Shown: positions 11,346 through 24,615 of the stretch, piece by piece | How positions within the stretch are numbered: the first letter of the stretch is position 1 | Layout of the letters: every line of letters begins with the position of its first letter | Assembly (NCBI RefSeq): GCF_907165205.1 | Contig: NC_058193.1 | Coordinates: 38,519,021 to 38,583,020 of the forward strand | Length of the DNA: 64,000 nt | Direction of reading: 5' to 3' | Source of the DNA: Coccinella septempunctata | Taxonomy: Eukaryota; Arthropoda; Insecta; Coleoptera; Coccinellidae | Position numbers and translations under genes: made by a program | Notes under the pieces: generated by a model | What the model was told of the DNA's origin: nothing | The model's database searches: none | The model's input: only the letters and a program-made list of their open reading frames with translations

Positions 11346-12031
11346 TTTTCTTGTATTAAATTCCATACAAATGCGTTGAAAATAGAGCATTAATGTCATT
11401 TTGGAGCTATGAACGTATTCACAGATGAAGAGGCTGCTGACTAACATTAATGCTTCCTTTTTTATTCTAATTCACCTCTCGTAGAAACCAGAGTATTGCA
11501 GTTCCTTGCTGAATTTTTTCTTCGATATAAGATCACGTGTAAGACGAAATGAATCATTGTTTTCAATTATGTTTCCCGCAGAAGAACACTATGCCCCTAT
11601 TCATATTCCCCATTCTGTTTCGATAATGATGATATATAAATCCCTGGGAACACTCTTCCCGAACGGGAAATAATACTTTGTCGTGACTCACGTAAACATG
11701 TTTTTTATGGAAAAAGCACCAGAGGCGGGTTCCCTCTAACTCCCATATTAGCATTTTGCGAGCTTTCCCTTTGTGCGAACAAAGAGACCAGAATGTAACA
11801 ACTACAGAATCCTGAGTGAAGCGTGTTATATTTTATACACCTCTGACCCATACCCTCAACCAAATACCCCTTTTGTTTTCGGCACGCATGTTGACTTTAT
11901 ACGCCGAGATGAACTACGATGTGTTTTTATATTGCCTTACCCACTCTGACGAAAATAGGGATGATGGGGTTGGTAACAATAGATGCGAATTTGTTTTAAA
12001 AGACGAGAGTGGATTGAATTTAGAATCTTAC

Positions 12032-12185
12032 CTGGATTGGTGTCCAGGATTTCAGCTGAAGTTGCTAGAATAAAGGTGGACAGTATGCTGGTGAGGAAAA
12101 TAGCACTGTAGATTATATTCGCTTTCCATCTTGTCCTGTTTGGACCATGATGCGATACGAAATTGCTACCAGGAGGAATGTCCAT
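12032..12185 (-). CDS. 5-HT1: 5-HT1-type serotonin receptor, first coding exon
   Basis: The exon begins at an acceptor with a T-rich tract ending TTTTTTTCAG (first exon base 12214) and ends in phase 1 at a GTAAGATT donor (12027-12031). I place the start at ATG 12185, giving 51 codons plus one base, with 12186-12214 as 5' UTR. The frame is open back to the acceptor, so a start further upstream cannot be excluded. The product begins MDIPPGSNF, has one sequon (NRT, residues 16-18), then a hydrophobic stretch at about residues 23-44 (IIYSAIFLTSILSTFILATS) that looks like a signal peptide or signal anchor. The phase match with exon 2 across a 1,467-bp intron supports the join. Any upstream noncoding exon and the promoter would lie to the right and are not identified. 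Confidence 0.7.
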
Positions 12186-12214
12186 CACAGCCCTAGTTAG
12201 ATCGTGGATATTAC

Positions 12215-15200
12215 CTGAAAAAAATTGAATTAAATCATTATTCATTGGTTCAAATACATTCTACTTTCGTAGAATAGGCGTTGGAGAACTACATCCTATT
12301 TGTGGTATTATAAAAACACGCATCTCATCAAAATAATATCAGGAAAGGAATATTCTCTCCAACGAAATATCTTTCCAAGTCTTTCTTGCTTCTCTTATGC
12401 TCGTGAGCATATTCACTAAGGAAAGTGAAGTAAAATGAACGTACGTATATAATTCAAGACGAAATAATGTTATATTATGCAACTCAGGGAGTATGAATAC
12501 ATAACAGTGGTAGAAGCTTCCATTAGTCAAAATTAAATTTATATCTATCTTGGATGTCGAGTCTGAGCTGAACTTCTAATGGTGAAGCCGAAGCGTATCT
12601 TGTCAAGATAAGGTTTGTATTGAATTGAATTAAATTCGTGAGGTGTCTTTCCCTTTTCCGAATCTGCCGTTTTCGTATTCGGAAACGTGGTATATTCTCA
12701 CGAACTTTCACCATACCAAATGAAGATAAAAAAATTGATCTAAAATAGGCCTGGCATGGATGTTTGAGAGTCTAGCTTGCATAGTTTCATAGCTTTTCAA
12801 CCCTCTAAATAAGGGGATCGGATCCTACATCTTGAAGGTAGTACCCTATTGAATTTGGCACGAAATTTCTGAGAGGTATCTCCTGAAGCCTTCTTCTTGC
12901 CAGCGATTAACATTCCCCAAAACGTGAACCATGAAAATTTGCAGGAAATTTATGATTTTCTCGATTTCAAATATCGAAAATAACGAATTGGAAGAAAATG
13001 AAGCTTTAAAAAACTTCAACATTGCTGTAGAGTGCTGGTCTCCCTGCTGGGATGAATTCATCAAATCAAATTCGTTCTGGATCTTTCAAAACCTCCATCT
13101 AAGGGAGGTTGAATTTTTGTCGTAGTCGTTTCAAGCTTCAATTATTGAAACCAAGAAATGCTCATATTAGGAGTTCTGGAGCGAAAGAAGTTTTAACGGA
13201 GAAATAAAATTCAATTCAATTCAAACTTAAATCTAGAGCCATATGAAATGCTGATGGTACAGAATGGCGAAAGCGCAAAGATATGATCAGTGCTCAAGTA
13301 TTTCTTGGGAGTTCAGAAGCAAGGATTATGAGTGTTCTCTCAGTCAATTCCAGCATCCGAATCACACTCTTTTATTATCGTACATCTCTAAAGTTATACA
13401 CATATTCTGGAAACTGAACCATTCCAAATATACACGTGATATCCATAAATATCCGTCAATCTTTTCAATATTTAAGCGAACAATCTATATTTTACGATTG
13501 CACGAAATGGAGTTCAACGAATATTCCCTCGCGTAAAAATGAAATTTTTATCAACATCTCCTTTAGAGCCCTTTCAGCTGGGCTTGAACCCTCCTATATC
13601 ATGATCCCGTTGATACCAGTCGTTCATGCATCTGCATCCGTTGTTATACTTCAAAATTGGCATGTCGATGCCGTTCTCCAATAACCCTGCAGCCATTCCA
13701 TATTTCACAGGACGAATGTTGGGTACAGATGCCGTTTCAATTTATCAATGAATGAATATTGCCTATAATTCCGCCGGAATATTGGTGCTGGGTGAAGTTC
13801 GGGCCAACTGAAGCTGTTAAGATGATTTCTCACAGGAGATTGACGACCGGACTGTTTTCGCTATTTGCATTCCCGGGAAAAAGAGTTAAAAAACTAAAAC
13901 AGGTCTGTTTTCGATTGAATTATGTGCCATAAAATTCTCGGGATGCATTTGTATCTAAAGGATATGGCTCCAGAGTTATTTAATATAAAGAATGAGGGGT
14001 GAATAGAAATGTGAAGAAAGACCAATTTTTGTAACGAATTTTATTGCATTTGTTCCTCTGAATCGACGAGTCTAAAACTGTGGAACTGTGGGTCAAATTC
14101 AAAAGTAACTGTTTGAAATCGTGAAAGTTCCACCCATCTAAAAATAATTGAATGTAGGAATGAATGAAGGACAGGAAAAGACAGGAGGGACAACTTATCG
14201 GCAAGTGAGTTCTTTATTCTGCGAAAAGTAGTATTTTCTCCCCATTTTAGGAGGATTTATGTGTCTAGCGAGTGAAAGAATTCATCAATCATCGGCATCC
14301 CACCGCGGGGAATTTTCTTGCGCTATTTTTCGGGATATATAGTGCACAAATTCTCAGCAACGTGATGAATAGAGTTTTCTCACTTGGATATGAGTATGAA
14401 TAAAACATGGAATTAATAATGAAGCAATCATTTATTTTCATTTCGAAGAAGGAGAAAGAATAGACGGATAACCCCTGGCATCAAGCGTTTTTTTTTCATA
14501 CACAACATTCAGGAGCTATCACGCTGAAGGATGTATATCTCTTTCAGAATACTCGAGTTCCCTCAAATTTCATGCTGAAGCGTTTTCTCAATTGAAACGA
14601 ACATGATTCATCGAATTCATTTGACATTTTCGTGGATTTCTTATATGGAGCAGCTGACTTGATTGTCATATAATATCCTGGATCCTACAACGAAACTTTA
14701 TCTAGTTTTTTTTGTCTGAATTCCCAGGTTGCACTCTGTTTCGTCGATCCCAAGGGTTGATACAAAAAACCTGTGAAGGTCTAGAGCTTATCAGCAACAT
14801 AAGGTCCATCCATTTCTGCCAAAACGAGTTAGGGTTGCCGTTTAAAACACTAAACTACCATTCCTCCTCGTAGGGTTACAGAATATGTGAGAGGAAACCA
14901 TTGTGATTTGAACAACAACTTCTGGAACCTTCATTACATCGCTCAAACATTTTCCTCAATTGTTTACCCTGCTCATTCATTTAATCCCCCAATTTATCTC
15001 ACTCTTTCAATCGAACTTCGCTTCTAAATCAATTCATTAAACCATACGTGACTCATTCTTCGTATTATCTCAACGAGATCCCTCTGAAGTTTGTATCCTG
15101 ATGACGTAGGAGGCATTGTTTCGGGAAAAATAGCAAGGAGCCCGGATATTCGATTGTCCAAAACACAATAGAAAAATTTCATTCTCTTTTTTGTTCTCTC

Positions 15201-18200
15201 CTGATTCAGTTTGGACGCTATTGGTCCTGAAATTGACGGTCAATTTGAGAGAGATTCAATTTATTCCGTTCGATATGTTTCTTTGATGGAGAATCGGTGG
15301 AAATCTTTTCGACTTGTGTTTCTTGTATCATCAAATCAAATGTCAATCGAACGCAGCGATCGCAAATATTGTTTCTTGGAGAAATGAGATGAAAAATAAA
15401 GACTGGACAGGTCTGACTATATTTTTCGGGGTCCATAGGTGGTTTTTTAAATTCTGATTGACAATTAATCCTCAATATTCTGGGTGTTTTTTAATTTGTA
15501 GAATATTTTTCACGCCTGTTGTATCCGAATGTGTTTGCATATCCCTGCAGTTGATTTCAACGATATATCTAGGTAATCACCCCATATATTATTACTACAC
15601 AATGTGCGGTATAATCAAATTCTGACTCCATAAACAAACCCCTCTCCAACATGCATCACTCTGGAATATAATATATTATTGGAGTTAATTACTACGGTAT
15701 GCATATAATATGAATGATATTGGGGAAAAATCATGAGCATGAGTTATACCTCCATTATTTCAACCCATTACCGAAAGGAGAAAATCATGTAGGTTTTAAT
15801 TGGAGTACAATGCAAATTGTGTTTTTCTATATTAGATTTCTAGCTCGAAATGCATATGAGGTGGTCGTTTCCCTCTGTGTTTGGATTGGTAGATATTATT
15901 CAGAGTTTAATTCGTGAAAATTTACATTCTTGTGATTGTAGCAGTAGTACGAAATGTGTAACGTAAAAATTCTGTTCTACATCTACTCAGTCTACTCATA
16001 AATCCTATGATAACACCTTGAATATATTCTCCCTTTTTAAATTGATGGACCTGACACTGAGGACTCACAATTCGACTGCTATAAGGATATTAGACAGGAA
16101 AGAAGCCATTCAAATTGTCTCCAGCGGATTCAAGCCACTTATATAAACGCACATTAACATACATTGAAATTCCAAGACAGGGAAGCTCAAGGATATAAGC
16201 GACCCTGAGATGGTCTCAGATGTTGCCCAGAAAGCGAGAGATTTGTGACTTCCTTTTGTCGATGCAGAGGGGTAGAGGGTTGTTCTGGATGTAATTGGAG
16301 TTGTCCGAGAAACGTTGCGTTCGTCGAAGATGTAGCACTCGGATTGGTTCGGTCATCTACATTTCCATTTCCTGATTTGTATACATAAATTCAGCGAAAA
16401 TTGGGTTTAAGCTGGAGCATGTCTCATTATTTTCAATAAATGAGGTGGGGCATTGAAGGATTATTGAACATTTGGGTGGAATTAAGACTGAAAGCATGTA
16501 CCCAGTGGATAGAAAACCAGAGATGTGGAAACTCCATTTGAGAAAATCAGTTAAATAACAATTCTTTTTCTGGAAAGAATGTTCATCCCTTGCATAGTCA
16601 TATTTAGAGTGTATTGAATGAAAAATTAACTTCGGATCGCTCAAACTTATCAAGTGTCCAGATCGGGGCTTTTTCTATGACTATGACTCTCTCAAATTAG
16701 GCAAGATCCTTGTTATTAAGTTATAGAAGCTGGTTCTATTCGATATGCCACAAGGGTCTCTGTAGAATCATATAAAGAGCAATGCATTTCATTGTATCCA
16801 CTACGGACATAACTGAATTTTAATGACCCTAGGCTGACATCCATTTCCCTAACTGGATACATGTCAACCTCCAGGCAATATATCTAAGTAGCCATCTTGG
16901 TTACACGATAATAATTGTACTTACTGACGTCTGATTGTTGGTAATTTATTGAAGACCTTCATTCATAGTTTGTATTCAGTTCATTCACTACCAAAAGATA
17001 TATAGAAAGAAATATAAAATTCAACTAATAAATTAATGTTTCACAGTGAAACCTTCACACTGCATTCCAGTTAAAAAGCATTTTCCAAACAAGAATGATA
17101 GGTACATGAAACAACTTGAGACGTGAGTGATTGAATAAGTTTGGTGAATTTTTCGAAATATTGAACAGACTGTTTGATTGAATCTAATTTTCAGAAAAAA
17201 ATCGAAGCAGTATATCTCCAGGAAACATCAACAATTTCCCTTCGGCAGTGAGAAGTCGAGACGTCGTCGCGAAGAAGAAGAAGAGATAAAAATCATATCA
17301 AATCTGACCCCGGAGAGCGTCCCGAGAGCTATCTCGAAAATGCCTGAATGGAATGTAATATCTCTCTGTCGAAAAGTGCATTTCAGCTACAAGATTGCTT
17401 GTCAACCTGAGAGATTAGGAATGATAACAAACATCTATCTGCGTAATAGGTTTCAGAGGATTCATTTGAGGCCCCTCTTGGCTGGAAATTAGACAAAAGG
17501 TATTCCAGACAGTGTGCGAGTAGATGTTGAATTTACGTCCAGTGTTGATTCATTGCTTTGTATGAAAACAGTGGAAGTTGCGATGTCTTATTGAAATTAA
17601 TGCCTGCGTCAGTTGCAGAGGGTGTTGTGAGAACTAAAGACAAGATGCAAGGTATCTGTTACGTTACAGTTTCAACGACAAGAAACAAGGGTAGTTGAGT
17701 TATTCAAGGTTTAAAGGGAATTTAAACATTTTGCCAGTTATATGGCGAATTTCAGGATTCCTTCTCTGTTATGAATACGAAAAACGTCAGAAAGGACCAC
17801 ACAATTCACCATTATTAAAATCTGATACTCCTGAACCGTCATATCCCAGAGATCAACCCCAAAAAACCTGCAGAGTCTCGGATTTCCCCCTGAACCAAAT
17901 GCGCAACACGAAACGAGTCTCCCTCCCAGTTTATCCATTTCTGGCATTCAATTTGGAGAGGCTGGCGGCAAAAAACGTTGAAAACGAGGACAGCTTGTCT
18001 CATTTTCCCAGAATCGACTTGCCTCTTTGATATTGGACCGGCGGGTCCCCTTTGAACCTCAACATCGTGTATGGAAATTGGCGTTGATCGCACCACCTAT
18101 AATATTCAGGACTATATATATGAAATCGTTGAGGGTGTTTTTTCCGTTTAGCGATTTGACTTCGCCTCAAGTTTTAGTAGCCAGGAGCCGTTTTCTTCCA

Positions 18201-19133
18201 TGAAAAATCTCGTTGATCATCAGAAAATTGGCCCGTTTAGATGCTATGCTTTAACAGTTGCATTTCTTTCTTCTTCGACATGGTTTGTCAGTGTTATCAT
18301 TGGTGGAACTGTTCTGATCTTCCTTCATACAAAGCATTACTGTGAAGAGAAGATGGCAAGTACCTATAGCACAAGAACAAGTATGCTGAAGCGTTCACAA
18401 CACAGAGTAAGAAGTATCACTGAAAATGGAGAGTAATGCATACGAAATAGCACACAAATTGGGAGAGGAATCAAAGAAATAGCAGCTTTTCTCAAAATAG
18501 AATTATACCACGTTAAAGAATCCTTCACTACGTCTTTTCATCGTACCCTTTCCTTGTTCACCTTTCAATTTTGATAACTTAGGTACATCTCTCAGAATTC
18601 TACTGAACACCTTGCAGTCTGGTGGGTTATAAAAGAATAAACTTCAACACTTCGAAAAAGGGACAACTTATTGGGGACAGACACCAACTAAAAGCGCTGC
18701 TGCCTAGTCTCAGGTGAACAAATTGGAAACAGAACATTCAGGTCGATCGTGACAAAAATTCAACATCCACTGCTTCGCCTTAAACTTCGACACCCTTCCA
18801 AATCCCAAGAACGGATTGGTATGTTTCGATCCGACTAACAGCTCACACTTTCCGTGTTCTCCTCGAACCGAGAAATCCTATGGCGTGTCTGCGGATGAAC
18901 GCGACCATTTACAAATACGCCCAGCGAAAAGTTAGCTAGAAAATCCACCGGAGTAGGATCAGCGGTCTAGAAGTTCTCCACAAACAAATAGACAAACGGG
19001 GAAGAACCGTAGGGCTCATTGCCGGGAACGTTTGGAGGTGGGGTGGTTGGGGGTAGCCCACGATCCAGTCGGCAAGATCAAAAGAATGTTAGGCGCGATG
19101 GAGGGGGAAATAAAGTGACGCGCTTTGAAGGGG
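12215..19133. other. No gene seen; probably upstream of, or 5' intron of, the receptor gene
   Basis: This is AT-rich sequence with many short open frames and no recognisable domain. A short (GAA)n run lies near 17270-17286. The frame at 18200-18436 has one hydrophobic stretch, but I recognise nothing in it and see no supporting splice sites. Confidence 0.5.
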
Positions 19134-19182
19134 TATAAATGCGAGTTGGGTCATTTGATATTCCTTAATGGAATACTCAGAG
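19134..19182 (+). promoter_or_regulatory. Possible core promoter (TATA box)
   Basis: TATAAAT at 19134-19140 sits in a locally GC-richer stretch (GGGGTATAAATGCGAG). TCATT at 19151 and TCAGAG at 19177 resemble arthropod initiators, but neither is at the ideal spacing of about 30 bp. No coding exon was found downstream, so this is a weak candidate only. Confidence 0.25.
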
Positions 19183-22100
19183 TTTCGCAGTTGGTAACTC
19201 AGAGTTTTGTTGGTGGATATTTTCGGTTTCAGTGCAAACAGATTAATTCTTATATCTTTTATTAGACTCCAAGTCTTCAGAGGAGTTCATTGAGCTCGAG
19301 TAGAAGTGTTTAGCAGTTCGAAAAAAGGAGATAGAAGTTTTTTTTTATGAAATAAACAGTCCACTATCATACCATTGTCATAGTTGTTAGAATCTAAGAG
19401 ATGTCTCCACTGTTACTTCAAAGAAGAGTAAATTTACAATTATGAATGTCTGATATTTGAACCAACGTGTGTCTCTCGACGATTATATCAGAAGCTGGAC
19501 CAGCAGGACAAAAATTAGCATCCGATCAATACCTGAGGCATCCCTGTCCGATCTTTGATAATTGAATGAAAATATTCTTCCGCCAATCAGGGCTCAGGAC
19601 AACCCCATCATGTTCCAGCGTATCTGGACTTCCAGCATCCGATTGATCAATTCAATCTATCGACGACTGATCCGGTAATGACCTCAAATATCTCAGATAA
19701 CAGCAACAGGGGTCCAGTTTGAATGATTTTTAATTAAGGAATCTTAATTTCCGGATCAGGTTTGGACGTCGGATCCAGATAGAAGGCGCTTCGCTATTGA
19801 CATTTGACGCTCGGGTTAATTGTTCGGATAAGGATCAGGGAGCAGATGAAATCCTAGCATTTATACACCCTGCGATTGCTATTCTATCGAATAGACCCCT
19901 CACTGGGGTTGACAATGATTGTATTCTGAGTGGACGAGGAAGGAAAATGATTATTTCTCTTATTAAGGATGCAGATGAAACATGATGAGAGTACCTACCA
20001 CTTTAGCTGCAGATCTGCTACACTTATTATTACATTTTTCGTCCAGGACTGCGAAATATACTAGAGAACCTGTAAGTGATAACTAAATGCAAAAGGGAAG
20101 GACTTACACACTTCGATTCTGAAAACAAGTCCAGACAGTGACCTGCACCACCTAAAGATGCCATTGCTAGAGCAACTCATGCTTGATAAAATGAACCTAG
20201 TGAAAATCGGGCAAATCAGATTAATTTTAATTCAATTATGGATATTCATCAAGTATCTGTGACATAAATTCAACATTCAACTAATCTGAATATCTATTTC
20301 AAAAAAATCAAAACCTACGACACTGAAAGCGTCGTGTCAAGATTAAATCTATGGTGTAACACTGCCATATCGAAATTTCAATGTTAAACCACCGAAGGCG
20401 CCTGATTTTCGTTCATTATCGATCTTCGAATTATCCATGCGTCAAATTCAATGTTTCCACCAATTTGACCATATGACTGTTTTCATACTCGAGCTAGAAT
20501 GCCCCCTTTGAACTATCACAGCAGGTTTACACGCTTCAGTGGTTCTATCGTATTTTTGTCTTTGATACCAATTCCCGAAGCTATAAAAACATTATCGGAA
20601 AGCTCACTGTGACGCAGGGTTTGAAACGGAGATGTTTTCATTTCACTTTCCTTACTGACCAATACTTAATTGGGTCAAGTTGGGAAGCAGTGTATTTTTC
20701 AACCACAAAATGAAATTTTTATATTCTGTGGATCGCAAGTTGGCAATCATAGTTGATCTTCGATGCTCCAGCAATATCTGGAACCTCTTCACAGTCCACT
20801 TGAGTGATATCTATGAGAATCAATCTGATTTCTCCGAAACCCAATATTCTACCACTATCAGACTCGCTGAGTTGATAAAGTTTGTCTGCCTTGTTGTCTT
20901 TTCCGTACCGATTGACCAATATAAAACTGCCAACGTCCAATCCGAATGCGTTCTCGTTAACTTCGAGTCGAAATCCCATTTTGGCAAGTCGTAAAATCCA
21001 ACCTATCGCCTAACTCTTGTGAATCGGAATTTTAATTTAACCCACACGTGTAACTTTTAGACGACAGCTCAATTTTCCACCAACACGGGAGGACTTTCCA
21101 CGAAATCGTGTTTTAACTGAATTATTTCCTCTATAGGATAGCTAGCAATCGAGATCTTTCGAATTAAAGTCCTGGGATCTGGTCTAGAAAACATACCTGA
21201 AAAACTTTCATTACTCAGCGAGCGTTTGAATCTGAAAATTCTTTTCCTATTTTTTTTTACTGATTGTGATGTGATAGTGAAGTTTACTTCATGCTAGAAA
21301 AGATAATAATGAGTCCATTACTGCACTGTCGAGAATAAAATAACATATTACACTGAAAATGATTTTAAAGTGAAGCGAAAATTTAAAAAATTCAACAAAC
21401 CAACGAAATCCATATCGTTATTTCTATTTTACGCTCTATTGGTCGATAAATTATCAATTTTGTATGTCCTCACACCCGAAAGCATATGTGTATACCATTG
21501 ACGACGGTTATTCAGTATTCAATTACGCGTAATCGTTCCCTATCAGAATTTTTCGGTCATTTTACCATTTAACGGACTGAATTTATTCGATGTATTCGCA
21601 GCAGATGCTACGAAAACATGTCGCGCGGATATAAAAAAATTCACACAGGGTTTCCACGGAAAATTGGTATTCGGCATCCAACATCCCCTTTTGATACTAT
21701 CGAACGTAGGTTCAGTACACATAAATTCAATTATTGACGATTTTGTTCACAGTACACATTCGTTTTATTGTAAGTTAGTTAATTTTGGTAAGCGCATTCA
21801 CCAATTTGCAACCATTCATGCAAGCCTTGACTCTCCATATAACTCAGTATGAGGTGTGTGAAATACCCCTGAGTTATGTTCAGCAAAAAAACCTTAATTC
21901 AAAGAAACGCACTTTAAAGCAGTCAGATCCGCCAATACCCTCTCCCTGCTGTAGATAAACAGACGTAATTTAAACGCTGTTTATCCCCATCCTCACCGAG
22001 CACATAAATATATACAATAAACAAATCCAACCTCTACAAACGGGGTTTCTCTCCACTTGAGGTTCGACATCAAAGCGGGTAGGATTACAGGAGCGTCACC

Positions 22101-22507
22101 TGTTGATTCGGCGATAACAGATTAATTCATTCAATACGTACCAGGTCAGGGATTCGACATGAAAAATTCATCCAGGCGAAAAAAAGCACAGGTGGATATC
22201 AGCGCAGTCCGATCTGGATTCATATCCGGACTTTTTGGAATGTGTAATTTCATATCGACGTTTTTCGTGTTTGTCTGACCGACGGATTAGAATCGCTGAT
22301 TTGTTACGATCCAAATTTCGCACTGATATTTGCGATCGTATTGGTAGGATAATTTGGCAGATATGCGAGAGCTGGCCTATTTAGAGCAGTCAATTTAAGG
22401 CCAAAAGATTGTATCGCTGTAGAACATTCATTTTAACGTCGAGCGATTAAATGTAAGCTACTACATAGGGTAAACAGGGTTTTGAATCAAAATACAAGCA
22501 ATTAGGT
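19183..22507. other. No gene seen
   Basis: I find only short open frames on both strands without known motifs. The longest pair, 20680-20994 plus and 20979-20719 minus, overlap each other and neither is recognisable. Confidence 0.5.
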
Positions 22508-22770
22508 GGATTAAATTGTGATTAACATTTGGGTAGATAGGAAACGATGTAGCCTTTCGAAAAACGCCCAAGTTTCCCTTCATTTCTTGTTGGGATATGA
22601 ATTGGGCCATTTTTCTATACCACAGAAAGGTTAGGTTAGGTTAGGTTAGGATTAAATTGAGATTAACATTTGGGTAGATAGAAATCGATGTAGCCTTTCG
22701 AAAAACGCCCAAGTTTACCTTCATTTCTTCCAGTTGGGATATGAATTGTGCCATTTTCCTTTACCACAGG
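22508..22770. repeat. Tandem duplication (two units, period ~141 bp) with a TTAGG tract at the junction
   Basis: The unit starting GGATTAAATTG at 22508 recurs at 22649. Both units share ATTAACATTTGGGTAGATAG, GCCTTTCGAAAAACGCCCAA and GGGATATGAATTG. The first ends in CCACAGAA, then about four and a half AGGTT/TTAGG units (22628-22651) lead into the second. The second unit has a 3-bp insertion and several substitutions, so the duplication is not recent. Confidence 0.9.
22628..22651. repeat. Interstitial TTAGG telomere-type tract
   Basis: Four to five uninterrupted copies of TTAGG, the usual insect telomere unit, lie exactly at the junction of the duplication. The tract is too short to be a telomere. 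Confidence 0.9.
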
Positions 22771-24462
22771 CTCCAGGTAATATCCTGGCATACATAAAGG
22801 AGCCACGAATTTTTTCATTCCACTGTAACATCTTAACACGAGACTCAAGGGAATCCAGCAAATGCTCACTGATGGAATTAATTTAAGACGATCGAAGCTT
22901 ATCAAGAAGTTTTCTTTGAGACTCACGTATCAAAACTGTCTCGAAGTTATTGGAGTGTAAATTGAAAACAAGAACTCAAGTACCTTTCCAAACTGCCCCT
23001 ATAATTCCTGTGAAAATGCAGTTTCCGAGTAGCGCAAGGTTTCCTGTTAATTGCTCTTTGTTTCGCCACATACTGTATGGGGAAATCAGATCAGCAAACC
23101 AAATACTACCAACACCGACACAACAACTACAGTGGATCATCAATTCTATGTTCTTCTATAGGAGTTAAGTCTGGGTAAACAACCTCGATAATTATTACAG
23201 AAAATGTTTACAGTGTGGGCGCTGGTCAGGTTTGTACGTTTAGTCAGCTGACCCTTCATTTGCAGCCTTGCGCTCATTCCAGGGTGCCAGATCAGATTAC
23301 AGGGTCCAGGGGGTGAGATGAGCCGTTGATGAATGACCCCTTCGCCCTTCAATGCTGACCGTTGGAAATGTCTTCTTCCAGTTTCTCTGAGAGTAATTCA
23401 TCTTCAGGTAGAAATAGGTTTGATTATTCAGATTCGAAATTGAATTAGTTTAACAGTTTTCTTAGTCTTTCTTCTACAACGAAATTATATCATGCAATAA
23501 AAATGGGATGACAATAATATTTCCTTTGATTCTCCATAACAACTGTTTTCGTTATTTATTAAATCATTGGTATAGCTGTACGTATCTTGAGTTTTGATAT
23601 GTACATATACTGCATTCACATTTATTTTGGCAGTCGGTTGGCCATAAAAGAATTTTCTCAAATTTTTGTAACTAGAACGGAGTAAAGTTGGCACTCATGA
23701 AATGTCGTTAATGTCATAACGCCGTTGCTGCAACTAATATCAATTTTTATTACGAAAATGCCAAAAGTGATTGAAAAAAGAGACAGGGTTTCAGGAAGTG
23801 CTATTTAGAATACAGGTCCGCTCATTCAAATAGCAGGCAACCCTAATATTTTAATATCTACAATATATCAATGTAAGAGTATTTATATAATGTTTCATCT
23901 GAATCTAAACGTCTTATATTTCAGCTGATTATTTCCACAATCAGAAAGATTTTGAATGAAGAGGATGACAAAGAATTTCCTTCTATTGGGAGACCCAAAA
24001 AAGTGGTGGCATTTGAGAATTTTATGTTTGAGTGAATTAATGCGAAAAGTTTACTACAGGATTTTCGATGAATGTCATCGTAGAATCAGTTACCGGAAAT
24101 TGATTTTTCTATTCTTCATTTGACTTGTCCTATACATTGTAAATGTCTTGAGGTACCAATAAATACCTAATTATTATTATTGAATCAATGTATTGATATG
24201 AACAGCCACAAATACGCGCCAGTTGTCTTGTTAATTGTTTATTCATGTGAAATTTTTGTTCAAAGGTGAAGTTCATCTTGACTTGAAACTTCCTTTTACT
24301 TATGTTTATTGATACAAGATGATTTTTGTTGAAGAATTTAACATTCTTGTAATTATCTGTTAATTCCTTCGGGAGATACCCATTCCCAACCACTGCATCA
24401 TATGCATGTCATCTTCGGGTTAATATTTTTGAAATGAACAACTGATGTAACGTATTCTAACT
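22771..24462. other. No gene seen
   Basis: AT-rich sequence with short unrecognised frames only. Confidence 0.5.
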
Positions 24463-24615
24463 TTAGCCAAAGAAGATAGCGAACATTAACTCTCCTCAAG
24501 CTAGTGCAAATTATGATATTATACTGATCTCCTGCATTTTCCATGCAAATAACTGGATTTGGTATGCCTTCAATCAGTTTGTATAAACTTCAATTATGTT
24601 CGTCACATATTTCCC
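24463..24615. repeat. Dispersed repeat, copy 1
   Basis: TTTAGCCAAAGAAGATA followed by AACATTAACTC and CTCAAGC, and later CCTTCAATCAGTTT, recur in order and orientation at 51305-51500. The family is unidentified and no coding frame is present. The boundaries are approximate. Confidence 0.7.

Noticed and set aside
22628..22651. TTAGG repeats as a chromosome end
   Set aside because: Only four to five units, with ordinary sequence on both sides.
22663..22926. 87-codon minus frame spanning one unit of the tandem duplication
   Set aside because: The two duplicate units differ mainly by changes that alter residues, so there is no sign of coding constraint.
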